In this document: positions 55,376-64,000 of the stretch, one piece after another
Position numbering within the stretch: position 1 is the stretch's first letter
How the letters are laid out: each line of letters begins with the position of its first letter
Position numbers and translations under genes: made by a program
Notes under the pieces: generated by a model
Database searches by the model: none
What the model saw: only the letters and a program-made list of their open reading frames with translations
What the model was told of the DNA's origin: nothing
Assembly: GCA_018669475.1 (NCBI GenBank)
Contig: JABHCC010000209.1
Coordinates: forward strand, 34,342 to 98,341
Direction: 5' to 3'
From: Bacteroidota bacterium
Lineage (GTDB): Bacteria > Bacteroidota > Bacteroidia > Bacteroidales > UBA12481
Length of the DNA stretch: 64,000 nucleotides

Positions 55376-56900
55376 AATCCACCTTTACGTCCTTAAACAT
55401 AAACATATTATCACTAAGTCTCAAGGCCTTGCCACTGGTAGTGCTTACATTCCTGAGAATGACTTTCCTGGTTATGACATAGGGAAACTTCTCCTGGTAG
55501 GTATCATCGAACATTTGTGGATTGAAATTTGTAAAAATAGCAGGCCCCTGGTAATCCTCCGGATGATTGGAGTCGTCGACATGAAGATTTTCAATGGTGA
55601 TCCGTTCCGGCATATAACATGTGTAGCCGAAATCATGCTGACCGGAATAAAATCCGCTTATCAATGCAGCGCTTGTTGATCTGCCACCTGCGGGCACGAA
55701 AACACAGTTACGGATAAAGATCTCTCCCTGCCATGTACTGCCATAGTCTGAGCGCAGGTTGATGAGGCTTCTACCTTGGATGGTGGTGTTCTCAACGCTT
55801 AAGGTTCCACTGCCAATGGCATTGATTCCCATGTGTCCCAGGGTTGAGTTGCGGATGGTGGCATTGGCAACTCCCTTGTGGGCATCGAACCGGGATAAGG
55901 TGCAATTGTCATAAAGAAGATTTTTGCAGTAGTTAGAACCCAGGATTCCCCAATACCTGCGGTCATTGATGTCATTTGTCTGGCTGCAGGAAATAAATGA
56001 TACATTAAGTGCACGGCTGACTGAAATGTCGTAAGAGCCCATGGAAACGGGCTTCCCAGCTGAGCCAATGGTACGGTATGTAAGGTGTCCGGTCAGTATG
56101 GTGTTCTTAACAGTTACATTGGCGCAGCCACTGATATTGATGAATCCTCCATAGGGAGCACCATGGTCTCCTTCGCCCATGATGTGGTGTTCCAGCCCAT
56201 TAACAATAACGTTGGAACGCTTGATCGATATGTTTCGGCTATAATAGGTGTACTTCGATTCTGCTTTATTGGCAATTGTGGTAAAATGTCCTCCGGTGAT
56301 GTTCAGTGTCTTCTTGTCAATGGGAAGAGCGGTGATTTCAGTGATCTGGTCGAAGTCCCAGATGATCGGAGTTTCCATATTCACATTACCGTTTTTGTCA
56401 ACGAGAAAGATATCAGTCTGTGGAGACCCATTGTTTTGGTTCGGCCCAAAGCGGATGTAGTGCTTTACGTGGGAATTGGTGACAGTGATCAGACAGGTTC
56501 CGGGCAGGGAGACGTCGATTTTCTCCTGATTCCTCTCAAGTGAAGAAATGGATTCAAGTTTAAACGCTTGCAAACGGGAACTGACCATAAAAATAGATGC
56601 ATTACGATTTTGCACCTCGGTATCGTCAATAATGAAGGTGGCTGTGCCGAAATCGGTGTCAGTCTGGATGATCGCTGTGCGCTCCTTTCCTCCAATGTAG
56701 TACGTGGCCCCATCATCGGCTTTTACCTCTAAGTCATTCTCATTGGCGAATGCATGGGCAGCCACGATAGCTTCTACATCATCAGTTTTACCGTCGCCCT
56801 TGGCACCGAAGTCACTATAGCGAACGACATTTTCATCTGTCTGCCCCTGTGTCACAATTAGACAGGTTGATAAGAAGAACCATAAGAGTATATATTTCAT
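55371..56900 (-). CDS. Secreted pectate-lyase-superfamily beta-helix protein
   Basis: 509 residues; signal peptide cleaved near VTQGQ. It opens with the pectate-lyase-3/GH28-like signature VRYSDFGAKGDGKTDDVEAI and continues as parallel beta-helix rungs (GHLTYRTIGSAGKPVSMGSYDI, LSVENTTIQGRSLINLRSDYG). Possible role: lyase or hydrolase for acidic polysaccharides, or a phage-like tail-spike fold used for binding. Catalytic residues cannot be assigned. No T9SS domain. Its neighbours on the same strand are the 6-bladed propeller lipoprotein (upstream) and the amidohydrolase (downstream), separated by 250 and 133 bases. Confidence 0.78.
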   Translation of the reverse strand: MKYILLWFFLSTCLIVTQGQTDENVVRYSDFGAKGDGKTDDVEAIVAAHAFANENDLEVKADDGATYYIGGKERTAIIQTDTDFGTATFIIDDTEVQNRNASIFMVSSRLQAFKLESISSLERNQEKIDVSLPGTCLITVTNSHVKHYIRFGPNQNNGSPQTDIFLVDKNGNVNMETPIIWDFDQITEITALPIDKKTLNITGGHFTTIANKAESKYTYYSRNISIKRSNVIVNGLEHHIMGEGDHGAPYGGFINISGCANVTVKNTILTGHLTYRTIGSAGKPVSMGSYDISVSRALNVSFISCSQTNDINDRRYWGILGSNYCKNLLYDNCTLSRFDAHKGVANATIRNSTLGHMGINAIGSGTLSVENTTIQGRSLINLRSDYGSTWQGEIFIRNCVFVPAGGRSTSAALISGFYSGQHDFGYTCYMPERITIENLHVDDSNHPEDYQGPAIFTNFNPQMFDDTYQEKFPYVITRKVILRNVSTTSGKALRLSDNMFMFKDVKVDW

Positions 56901-56950
56901 CTTTGTATATAATTTATAACCAATAATCCTCGCGAGCGTATCCCCCTGTG

Positions 56951-56970
56951 TCCCCCTTTGAAAAGGGGGA
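56951..56970. terminator. Hairpin between propeller and beta-helix genes
   Basis: TCCCCCTTT-GA-AAAGGGGGA is a perfect 9-bp inverted repeat. It is preceded by a partial copy TCCCCCTGTG. A terminator-like structure in either direction, but no long T-run follows. Confidence 0.5.
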
Positions 56971-56980
56971 AGGAATCATG

Positions 56981-57012
56981 GGCGTTACTTTTGCGTCACT
57001 CTTGCGTTACCT
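56981..57012. repeat. GCGTCAC-word repeat, site 2
   Basis: GGCGTTACTTTTGCGTCACT followed by CTTGCGTTACC: three spaced copies of GCGTYAC within 32 bases, in the intergenic region after the propeller lipoprotein gene. Confidence 0.5.
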
Positions 57013-57039
57013 TCCTTTAATACACTAATTCGAAAATAA

Positions 57040-57153
57040 CTATTTAAAATTCGTTTCAACTGTTTCTAAATACTTTTTCCTGGCCTTGCTTGAAAGAAAG
57101 GATCTGTTTATCATTTCATTCATCTTTTCTTCTATGCCTTCAAATTCTTTCTT
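57040..57153 (-). other. 37-codon open frame directly following an in-frame TAG
   Basis: After the TAG of the propeller gene at 57154, the same frame stays open for 37 codons (KKEFEGIEEKMNEMINRSFL and on to VETNFK) up to a TAG at 57040. The composition is protein-like (helical, Lys/Glu-rich). It could be readthrough product, the remnant of a longer C-terminus or chance. Confidence 0.3.
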
Positions 57154-58359
57154 CTATTGTAGAGTAAAAATCCTTACAATGGGATTATCTTCTATATCTG
57201 AGTCTTTTATCATTTTAATCAACTCCTGCTGTTTTTTCGAGAATTTAACCTCCTCCAAGTACTTGTTTTGATCAAGCAGGTCTTTTGCATCTATGATATC
57301 TATAACATCAGCAAATTTATTCCCCATGTCTCCTGCGAAGACTACTGAAGAGAATCCATCGATATCATTGTTGATCCCCATTAAGAATCCCGGTTTTTTA
57401 TCGACGAATTTCTGCTCTTTTACACGAATTAGTTCTTCAGTTTTTAGGTTGAAGACCATAAATACATAGTCGTCAGTTATATCCGGCAGGTTGACGTATA
57501 GAAATAAATAATTACTGTAACCTGTAATGTAATACAATGAATTATAGCCCCAAACACCTGGTGGTCTTGGAATAAAATATGCGGGTAATGAGTTGCTGGT
57601 AAACTGGATATGACAGAGTGGTGAAAATCCTTCATCTTGTTGAATAAAAACTGTGTCATAAAAGAATTCCTGAATATGAAGACTACCGTTGGAGATGAAA
57701 TAATTTGAAAATCCGGTAGTAAAGCCATCTCCAACTTTCTTATTTGAGATCTTGAATAAGGATTCCTTTTCATTAAAATCATCATCCAGAATTCTTACCA
57801 TATGAAAGTCGTTAATCTCCTCAAATGGACGTCTTAATACTATCTGGATATCACCTGAACTATTGAAGAAAGCTTTATCAAATGGATCACCATAGCGATC
57901 TGAATATATAAACTCCCTAACACATTTATCAGAAGTGGAGTAGACAAGTAGTTTGTGAAGGGAATAATCGTGTATCAGGATTAATTCCCCGTCGGGATGG
58001 AAAGAAACTTCGCTAATATCAAGGTATTCCTGAGGTCCTTTACCATTTTGTCCTATTGATCTGAGAAACTCACCTTTATCAGTAAAAAGGAGAAGTTTCT
58101 TTTCAAATAATGCTTCAATTAATATATAGTTATCAGCCAAAATTGGGATTCCCAAAGAAAAATGGGCCTCAGGATGATTTTCAAGCTTGACATAATCAAC
58201 ATCCTGTACAATCTGACTCAGGTTAAATTCTTTTTCATTCGAATAAGCATGCAGGATATCAACTTCAGGTATTACTGTTGCCTCTTCAGAATTATTGTTG
58301 CAACAGGAATAAAGAAATAATCCGAATAGAATTGATGAGATATAGATTGTTGTTTTCAT
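57154..58359 (-). CDS. 6-bladed beta-propeller lipoprotein
   Basis: 401 residues from MKTTIYISSILFG; the lipoprotein signal has Cys at about 19 (LYSCC). A longer start upstream was rejected because it disrupts the signal peptide. The mature protein has the plan common to Bacteroidota 6-bladed propeller lipoproteins: an early VDYVKLENHPEAHF, LLLFTDKGEFLRSIGQNGKGPQEY, then LLVYSTSDKCVREF and a tail ending NPIVRIFTLQ. The usual role is unknown; members bind ligands or partner proteins in the periplasm or on the outer membrane. The C-terminal end matches the family's normal end, which argues that the TAG is the true stop despite the open frame beyond it. Confidence 0.8.
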   Translation of the reverse strand: MKTTIYISSILFGLFLYSCCNNNSEEATVIPEVDILHAYSNEKEFNLSQIVQDVDYVKLENHPEAHFSLGIPILADNYILIEALFEKKLLLFTDKGEFLRSIGQNGKGPQEYLDISEVSFHPDGELILIHDYSLHKLLVYSTSDKCVREFIYSDRYGDPFDKAFFNSSGDIQIVLRRPFEEINDFHMVRILDDDFNEKESLFKISNKKVGDGFTTGFSNYFISNGSLHIQEFFYDTVFIQQDEGFSPLCHIQFTSNSLPAYFIPRPPGVWGYNSLYYITGYSNYLFLYVNLPDITDDYVFMVFNLKTEELIRVKEQKFVDKKPGFLMGINNDIDGFSSVVFAGDMGNKFADVIDIIDAKDLLDQNKYLEEVKFSKKQQELIKMIKDSDIEDNPIVRIFTLQ

Positions 58360-58432
58360 AGGTGATTCTTTTTTGGATAAGGTATATAGTTGATGCAAGG
58401 TAGGGGAAGTTTTTTGATCATTACAGCTTGTA

Positions 58433-58473
58433 TCTCACCATTCTCACCATGCGTCAATCCCAGCGTCACTCTC
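58433..58473. repeat. GCGTCAC-word repeat, site 3
   Basis: TCTCACCATTCTCACCATG followed by GCGTCAATCCCAGCGTCACT, just before the TfoX-like gene end. It shares the GCGTCAC and CACC words with sites 1 and 2. Confidence 0.45.
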
Positions 58474-58478
58474 AAAAA

Positions 58479-58802
58479 TCATTTTGGCTCAAGGCTCATC
58501 ACGTAATCAAAACTTTCGTCCAAATATTTTGCGACATTGTCTAAATCCATCAGCATTCTTTCAGGTATCAATACATACCCACGCATTATGGAATTATAGG
58601 ATTTGTAAATTGTAGAGTTAAATTCTTCAATGTATTTTTTCTGAACCTCTTTTGAAAACCTAATGCCAACTTCTCCGGCTTTATTTACAAGTGAAAACAT
58701 ATGTCCGTTAGCAGAAGTATAAGGCACAGTTTTGCCTTTTCTTTCGAATCTATTACATTTTGCAACAAGTTCATCGTAGATTTTTAGTTTATCTTCCCAC
58801 AT
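58479..58802 (-). CDS. TfoX/Sxy N-domain-like small protein
   Basis: 107 residues. The pattern is that of the TfoX N-terminal-like fold: PYTSANGHMFSLVNKAGEVGIRFS in the first half, then SYNSIMRGYVLIPERMLMD, and the tail YLDESFDYVMSLEPK. No signal peptide, so cytoplasmic. TfoX proteins regulate competence in gammaproteobacteria, but stand-alone versions elsewhere have no known role. It begins 2 bases after the stop of the glycosidase-like lipoprotein gene upstream, so it is translated from the same mRNA. The reason for that linkage is unclear. Confidence 0.75.
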   Translation of the reverse strand: MWEDKLKIYDELVAKCNRFERKGKTVPYTSANGHMFSLVNKAGEVGIRFSKEVQKKYIEEFNSTIYKSYNSIMRGYVLIPERMLMDLDNVAKYLDESFDYVMSLEPK

Positions 58803-58804
58803 AG

Positions 58805-61165
58805 TTATTTGCTTGTAATATTTCCATCTCTATTAATGCTAACTCTTAAACTATCACCAGCTTGAATCTTAATCATAGGCCAATTTATAAATGCATTGTA
58901 TCCCAAAGGTTTTTCAGCTTGCTTTGTTGATTCAGTCAAAATTGAGACACTGGCATCGAAACTCGTTGGATTCTTAATTAATAAGGTAACTCCATTTTTG
59001 TCATGTTCTTCAATATTAGCTTCAACATGGTCAAATACATAAAATAGTTCTCCATCAGTTTGCAGATATATTCCAGGGATTTCAAGAGCCATTAATAAGC
59101 CATTCAATTCGTTCCATCCGGTTATGTGAATTCCTCGTTCTCCTTTACTATCTGCATCACAATAAGTCAATCGTTCGTTGGTATACCCCCCGGGACGTAT
59201 GCTTTCGCCATGGGCATGAACAATATCGTTCATCAAATCAGCGTATAATATGTTTCCTGTATTCCTGTAGATTTTAAATAACGGGTCACCAGAACTAGTG
59301 CAAATTCCAGGAGCTCCATGTTTATTTTGAGTGCTGGCCCAATATACACCTGCCAATTTTGCATCAAGTTTTCCTAGCTCTGTGTTTTTAGGTAATTGGT
59401 AATCGTAGGATGTTGTCCAGGTTGCACATAGATTCGCAAGGTTGCGAGATTTTTCCAGCCACTCTCTATCACCCGTAATTTCATAAAGAGCCATTAAAGA
59501 AGTCATAAATCCTGCGGCAGTTTCGGAATCTGCGTTTTGAAGAATATCTGCACATCCACCAGTAGTCGATCCTTGTTCATAAAAATCTCTTTGGTAATAA
59601 AAATGAGCTGCTTCTATTGCAATATCCAGATATTCAGGCTTATCATAGTACTCCGAGGCAAGTGCTAAGCCTCCAATAGCCATTACTCCTCCGGATGTAT
59701 TATATTCAGCCACCTCACCGGTTTGATTATTTATCATCCTTCCCCATTGAGCATTTTTTTCCCAGGTAGAAACAAAGGCATCGGCAAGTCTTTGTATATT
59801 TTCTTCCCATTCCGGTTTAATACTGTTTTCTTTTCCTTGGGCTATCAGCAGCTTGAATTGTTTTATCATCCAAAATAGCACATCAGCATTTTTACGTGTC
59901 AAAACAATTTCAGGAAACTCATCGTAGCCTTCACGCCCAAAAGGCTTTCCATCGTAATTTATTGCACCATAGAAATACCCTGCTTCTCCCTGGCCACGAG
60001 GGATAGCAAAGTCAAATGTTTTTGTCACCCGCTCTAAATGCCTTTCATCGTTAAGAGCTAACATTGGGAAAGTATTCATCAATCCGCCTATCCACCCAAA
60101 TGAAATCCAATTGGCATTTTCAGGACAATAAAATTGAAATTCTGGGCCGTCATAATATCGTTCGTCAATTCTTTTTGTCATAAAATCGGCTACTTGACTG
60201 AATGGAATCAGATTTCTGGGTTTATTCTGACCTGTTAATGACTTACGAACCTCCATGAATTTCTCCAGAACCTCAGGGATATCATTGGCTTTAAAAGAGT
60301 ATAAACGTATGTTTAATTCAATACTATCCCCGGCTTTTAAACTGACTCCTCTGTCTAAGCTCTCCGTAGAGCCAACAAAAAGTGGTTTTTTCTCAAGTAC
60401 TCCAGGAGCAGTTATTATTAAACTGGCTTGTTTACGATCTTCGCTTTCTTCAACTATAAATCCATTGTCGCCGAATTGTGATTTCTGGCCGGTCAATAAA
60501 ATGAATCCACGTTTTTTTTCTTTACTGTAAAAACACATTGCCGGGGTAGACAAATAGCTAGCGTTTACTTCAAGTCGTGAAACTGAGTCTTTTTCCAAGG
60601 CAAGATGTGGAATCGCTACCGACATCATTGGAATATTTTTTTGATACAAATATTTTCGATCTAAGCCTTGAGCATATCCACTGTTAACTATTTTACAGCG
60701 ATTACCATTATATACTGAAGCAGGTAGCAAAACATAATTTTCGGTATCCCATTTTTTAAAATCAAACGCAACAGCTACACCTGCATCTTCAACAGATCCT
60801 TCTATTAATTGAAACTGAATGTTCAGATCTAATGCATCTGGGTCAGACTTAATTGAATTTGCTTCTACCCGGGTATTCCATTTATTTTCATTAATGGAAG
60901 TTTCATGGATATTAAAAGGGTGAGTTGCAATCAAATCAGCTTTGTCATATTTGCAGTAAAGCAGACGAATATTACCATTCAACGATTTCAAAAAGTTATC
61001 AATTTCTGAACTAAGGGTAAAAGCTCGATTATTCTTAGTCAACCATTTGGTATTTTCTACCTGATTAATTGTATCACATGCTATAAAAATGAAAAGCAGA
61101 ATTACTGCAATCCATATTTTAGTTGTAGTTTTTAGGATCAAACTTTTTAATTCAGTCAAAGCCAT
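58805..61165 (-). CDS. Glycosidase-like lipoprotein with alpha/alpha toroid domain
   Basis: 786 residues; hydrophobic signal with lipobox FIAC (Cys about 30) after an unusually long n-region. Residues about 50-310 are a beta-sandwich. About 315-700 looks like a six-hairpin (alpha/alpha)6 toroid as in GH88/GH105/GH127-type glycosidases: FGWIGGLMNTFPMLALNDERHLER, IPRGQGEAGYFYGAINYDGKP, NTSGGVMAIGGLALASEYYDK, GSTTGGCADILQNADSETAAGF and GICTSSGDPLFKIYRNTGN. A C-terminal small beta domain follows. The catalytic acid is not certain. It shares an operon with a second glycosidase-like lipoprotein, probably as part of one degradation pathway. Confidence 0.72.
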   Translation of the reverse strand: MALTELKSLILKTTTKIWIAVILLFIFIACDTINQVENTKWLTKNNRAFTLSSEIDNFLKSLNGNIRLLYCKYDKADLIATHPFNIHETSINENKWNTRVEANSIKSDPDALDLNIQFQLIEGSVEDAGVAVAFDFKKWDTENYVLLPASVYNGNRCKIVNSGYAQGLDRKYLYQKNIPMMSVAIPHLALEKDSVSRLEVNASYLSTPAMCFYSKEKKRGFILLTGQKSQFGDNGFIVEESEDRKQASLIITAPGVLEKKPLFVGSTESLDRGVSLKAGDSIELNIRLYSFKANDIPEVLEKFMEVRKSLTGQNKPRNLIPFSQVADFMTKRIDERYYDGPEFQFYCPENANWISFGWIGGLMNTFPMLALNDERHLERVTKTFDFAIPRGQGEAGYFYGAINYDGKPFGREGYDEFPEIVLTRKNADVLFWMIKQFKLLIAQGKENSIKPEWEENIQRLADAFVSTWEKNAQWGRMINNQTGEVAEYNTSGGVMAIGGLALASEYYDKPEYLDIAIEAAHFYYQRDFYEQGSTTGGCADILQNADSETAAGFMTSLMALYEITGDREWLEKSRNLANLCATWTTSYDYQLPKNTELGKLDAKLAGVYWASTQNKHGAPGICTSSGDPLFKIYRNTGNILYADLMNDIVHAHGESIRPGGYTNERLTYCDADSKGERGIHITGWNELNGLLMALEIPGIYLQTDGELFYVFDHVEANIEEHDKNGVTLLIKNPTSFDASVSILTESTKQAEKPLGYNAFINWPMIKIQAGDSLRVSINRDGNITSK

Positions 61166-61197
61166 TGGTCAGCAAATCAATTTATTAAGAAGGCTAA

Positions 61198-63498
61198 TTA
61201 ATAGCCATCACTTCTGTTTAAATTATATGAATTTACCATTTTGCTATCTATAATTTCATGTAGTATCCAATTATTGTCAGAGTTTCCGCTTTCGAGGGTC
61301 CAGTTCTTTAACGGATTGGCTAAAAGGTTTTTAATTTTTCGAGGAAATGCATTGGCAGCCCTGGCATCTTCCCAGGTTCTGATAGCTTTAAATATTTCAT
61401 ATTTCTGTGGACAAGCTTCAACATCTTTTTGGTTTATTTGCAACATGTAAGTTGCTCCAACCCCAACTGAAATTGCCTGCACATGCTCGTAATCGGCCAC
61501 AGTAGATTTTGAGTTTAGGCCAAAGTTAATCCCAAAAGTTGCTGGGAAATAATTGGAATAGGCAACATCTCGAAGGTCTTTTCCTTCGCTGGTAGTTGTT
61601 CCCCATTTTCGGGCTTTAACATCGTACATGTTTTTTCCACCCCCAACATTCCAAATGCTTTGATAATGCCATGATCCTTCTGAAAGCGTAGCACCAGTAA
61701 CTCTCATATAAGGGATACCATGTTTCTCAGCTTTATCAAACATGCTCCTGAAAAAGCGTTTAACAGAATAGTAACCCTGCCCCTGATTAAATAAAAATTC
61801 CTGACCATCCAGGTCCATAAAGTGAATTCCATTTATATGACTCACATCTGCATAATATTCTGCAATCTTATCCTGCAAATAGATGTTTGGAATTAATCCA
61901 TCGTAGCCATAGTTTATGGTTACTTGCAATTTATAAATGGTGTCATTGGCGACGTGACTTGTAGCGTTGGTTCCCCAATAAGCTCTTTTAACATTTTGAA
62001 GAAGGTATGGCGGTGTATCAGAAACTCCCAAATAGTGTATTATTTCCTTACCTATTTTTATCATATTCAAATTTCTACAGTGCCCTTCCCAACTTGCTAT
62101 TTCATCAAGATATTTTGGGTCATTCACCTCAATCAAACTATCAGTAGCAGAGATATCTCGCATAAGTAGCCTTTTTTGCTGATAGCATAGGCTGTCGTTT
62201 GGAATAGGACTTGCATCTTTTGTTCCCTGGGCGAGTGATGTTGCCATGGTATGCCGCCCTATCATGATGCCTTCTGTATTTAAAATTTCCGCAAATTCTT
62301 TATGTGATTTCTTACCAGATGAAAAATTAAATGGTTTAGTTTCAAATTCTTCACCATCAATATAGCCCTTGTTGCCCCTGTCAGGTTTATACATTGGTAA
62401 ATCGTTTGCATGTATTGCCTTAAAACCCAGTTGAGATGTGTAAGAAAAAGTGCTATCGTAAAGTCCTCCACTGGTTGAAACATCCGGGATGTACCTTGCC
62501 GGATCTTTTATCCATTTTCCATTAATTGTGGGGTGTGGCAAGCCTTCTGATAAAACGATGTTTTCAATTACATCCAGCAGAGCTGTGCTGTCGGGACTTC
62601 CCCATAAAGCTATGGATGATCCTATGTAATCTACACCAGGTAATGGCTGTACTTCAATATGGTTTGGTTTATTGGTTTCTAGAAAAGGAATAAGAGAAAA
62701 TAATATATCTCTTTCTTTTCTTCTATCCATTGAATGGTAGGTGATAAAAACTCTTCCGGCACTATCGATTGACGCAGAATTTCCATATAAAATTCTAAAG
62801 TAGTCTTCGTAGTGGGAGTAGAAAGCAACATCGCTAATACCATCTCCACCAATTGAAAATAATTGACCTTCATGCAAATCTGGTGGTAATGGAAATTTAT
62901 CAGGATCAGGACTATGGATAATATATTGAAAGGGAGCCGCATCTCCCGGAGTATTTACCCAACCTCCTGTTGTTTCATCGTTTAAAGCTAAAACCCCGAT
63001 TGCATAAGATGTAGCTTCACTTGTATCACGTGCCACACCTATCACTTCGCCAAATAGGTTAGTAATATTTGTTTGATAAGATCCCCATTGAATTTCATCT
63101 ATTTTTTCACGTGAGCTTAGAGATAGTAGTGTGAATTTGAAATATTTTTCTTTAACCTCAGTAAGAATATTGGCTACAGATTGGTTTTCATAAGACAGTG
63201 TAATAATACTATCTGTATTATTAAAGCTTGCGCTTGTGGGTTCGTAAATAACATTGTTTTCAGCATCGAACAAACACATTAATGGTGAATGTTTATCTGC
63301 AGGAGAGAACTCTTGTGCAGGTTTAATAGTAGTGTTCTTCATGCTGGTAATAAAGCCATTATTATTGATTTGGATCTTGAAATATGAGGTACTTAAATCA
63401 ATTTGTGCTTCGTTTGAACAATTGCAAAGCAAGATTGAAAGCATTAACAATACGATGCAACTTTTAAGTCTTTCAATAAAGGAAGTAATCACAATCAT
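61198..63498 (-). CDS. Large lipoprotein, putative TIM-barrel glycoside hydrolase of unassigned family
   Basis: 766 residues. Signal ends at the lipobox LLCNC with Cys about 27. An N-terminal beta-sandwich (about 30-330) resembles the substrate-binding domain at the front of many Bacteroidota glycosidases (YFKIQINNNGFITSMKN). From about 330 a barrel-like region has IMIGRHTMATSLAQG, YADVSHINGIHFMDLDGQEFLF, GIPYMRVTGATLSEGSWHYQS and FPATFGINFGLNSKS. The acidic DLDG near the strand end is a candidate catalytic position. I do not recognise the GH family. The gene begins 5 bases after the small VOC gene's stop and precedes the toroid lipoprotein gene by 32 bases. Confidence 0.7.
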   Translation of the reverse strand: MIVITSFIERLKSCIVLLMLSILLCNCSNEAQIDLSTSYFKIQINNNGFITSMKNTTIKPAQEFSPADKHSPLMCLFDAENNVIYEPTSASFNNTDSIITLSYENQSVANILTEVKEKYFKFTLLSLSSREKIDEIQWGSYQTNITNLFGEVIGVARDTSEATSYAIGVLALNDETTGGWVNTPGDAAPFQYIIHSPDPDKFPLPPDLHEGQLFSIGGDGISDVAFYSHYEDYFRILYGNSASIDSAGRVFITYHSMDRRKERDILFSLIPFLETNKPNHIEVQPLPGVDYIGSSIALWGSPDSTALLDVIENIVLSEGLPHPTINGKWIKDPARYIPDVSTSGGLYDSTFSYTSQLGFKAIHANDLPMYKPDRGNKGYIDGEEFETKPFNFSSGKKSHKEFAEILNTEGIMIGRHTMATSLAQGTKDASPIPNDSLCYQQKRLLMRDISATDSLIEVNDPKYLDEIASWEGHCRNLNMIKIGKEIIHYLGVSDTPPYLLQNVKRAYWGTNATSHVANDTIYKLQVTINYGYDGLIPNIYLQDKIAEYYADVSHINGIHFMDLDGQEFLFNQGQGYYSVKRFFRSMFDKAEKHGIPYMRVTGATLSEGSWHYQSIWNVGGGKNMYDVKARKWGTTTSEGKDLRDVAYSNYFPATFGINFGLNSKSTVADYEHVQAISVGVGATYMLQINQKDVEACPQKYEIFKAIRTWEDARAANAFPRKIKNLLANPLKNWTLESGNSDNNWILHEIIDSKMVNSYNLNRSDGY

Positions 63499-63503
63499 GA
63501 TTT

Positions 63504-63851
63504 TTAATTATCAGACCAAATCGCAAGTTCATTTCCGGCTGGATCAACGAAGTGAAATCTACGTCCTCCTGGAAATGAGAAAATGTCTTTTGAGATTCTC
63601 CCTTTTGATTGGATTACGGCATCCTTTACACTTTCAAGGTTTTCATGGTACAAGACAACCAATGCCCCGTTCATAATCTCGTCCTCAAATTTTTCGAATC
63701 CTCCATCTAATCCGCTATTAGAAAAAGCTGTGTACGTTGGTCCATAATCTGTAAATGTCCAGCCAAAAGCCTTTATATAAAACTCCTTTATCTCTTCAAG
63801 ATCTTTGGCTTTAAACTCTACATAATTAATGTGATTATCATTCGTATTCAT
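63504..63851 (-). CDS. VOC family (glyoxalase/bleomycin-resistance fold) protein
   Basis: 115 residues: a single VOC domain with the standard opening INYVEFKAKDLEEIKEFYIKAFGW, central YTAFSNSGLDGGFEKF, and the ending FHFVDPAGNELAIWSDN with the metal-ligand Glu. No signal peptide, so cytoplasmic. The enzymatic role is not visible; families of this type include isomerases, dioxygenases and binding proteins. It is the first gene of the four-gene unit reaching 58479. A TACTTTTG (-7-like) box lies just upstream of the start codon, though no -33 element fits. Confidence 0.85.
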   Translation of the reverse strand: MNTNDNHINYVEFKAKDLEEIKEFYIKAFGWTFTDYGPTYTAFSNSGLDGGFEKFEDEIMNGALVVLYHENLESVKDAVIQSKGRISKDIFSFPGGRRFHFVDPAGNELAIWSDN

Positions 63852-64000
63852 ATCAAAAGTATTTTATACGTTAATTTTATTATTTCTATTATTCTAACTC
63901 TGTTATTTTGTTACGTCATAATTGCTTGCACTTATCGTTTGGGCTGTCCTGAGAAAATTCATACTTATCCTTTGAAAATAAAAACATTAAGGACACTAAT
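63852..64000. other. Window end, no gene visible
   Basis: AT-rich sequence upstream of the VOC gene. No open frame, hairpin or promoter pair convincing enough to call. It should contain the promoter of the four-gene unit. Confidence 0.4.

Noticed and set aside
56085..56543. 152-codon plus-strand frame opposite the pectate-lyase-like gene
   Set aside because: Antisense to a gene with a signal peptide and clear family motif; composition is not protein-like.

Overview
The window looks like chromosome of a polysaccharide-degrading Bacteroidota, probably a marine or sediment Bacteroidales/Marinilabiliales-type organism. The support is: several proteins with type IX secretion (T9SS) C-terminal sorting domains; many exported lipoproteins with a short lipobox; families typical of the phylum (GH92, GH97, LacZ-type GH2, DUF1080, DUF5916, 6-bladed beta-propeller lipoproteins); and one exact Bacteroidota-type promoter (TTTG-N19-TATCTTTG) before a cyclophilin. 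Base composition is moderately AT-rich. I see no rRNA, tRNA, CRISPR array, transposase or phage gene. No SusC/SusD pair is present although glycan-active genes are frequent.

Layout. 1-5111: edge-truncated membrane protein, tiny lipoprotein, cyclophilin, acetyl-CoA synthetase (acs), and an M28 peptidase fused to an outer-membrane barrel. 5128-15806: BNR/sortilin-type propeller, GH92, MATE exporter, beta-helix lipoprotein, and a two-gene unit of a catalytically degenerate serine hydrolase plus a small barrel protein. 15938-31980: MaoC hydratase, orphan sensor histidine kinase, two M14 peptidases, FAD oxidoreductase, DUF5916 protein, exported VOC lipoprotein, ferritin-like protein, DUF1080 protein, AI-2E transporter, and a Tat-exported reductive-dehalogenase-like protein with a small putative membrane anchor. 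32109-36522: GH97 and a T9SS-secreted protein. 36660-43388: ABC ATPase/FtsX permease, a 1235-residue PQQ-propeller lipoprotein with an embedded methyltransferase-like domain, and an unrecognised anchored protein. 43557-49577: LacZ-type GH2 plus sugar MFS transporter, then an aminopeptidase P. 49690-58359: three parallel beta-helix proteins, an amidohydrolase and a 6-bladed propeller lipoprotein. 58479-63851: a tight four-gene unit of VOC protein, two glycosidase-like lipoproteins and a TfoX-like protein.

The most unusual non-coding signal is a ~105-bp repeat present four times (16735, 26344, 37742, 43409). In three copies its last bases are the start codon of an otherwise unrelated gene. It carries CGGATG / CATCCG / CGGATG elements that could form mutually exclusive hairpins, one of them sequestering the AUG. 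A second layer is a set of short-word degenerate repeats (7424, 30264, 49621, 50222 inside a gene, and a GCGTCAC-word family at 55345-58473). The PQQ-methyltransferase/ABC locus and the dehalogenase-like pair are the best candidates for under-described protein systems. All family assignments come from reading motifs by eye, without database searches.
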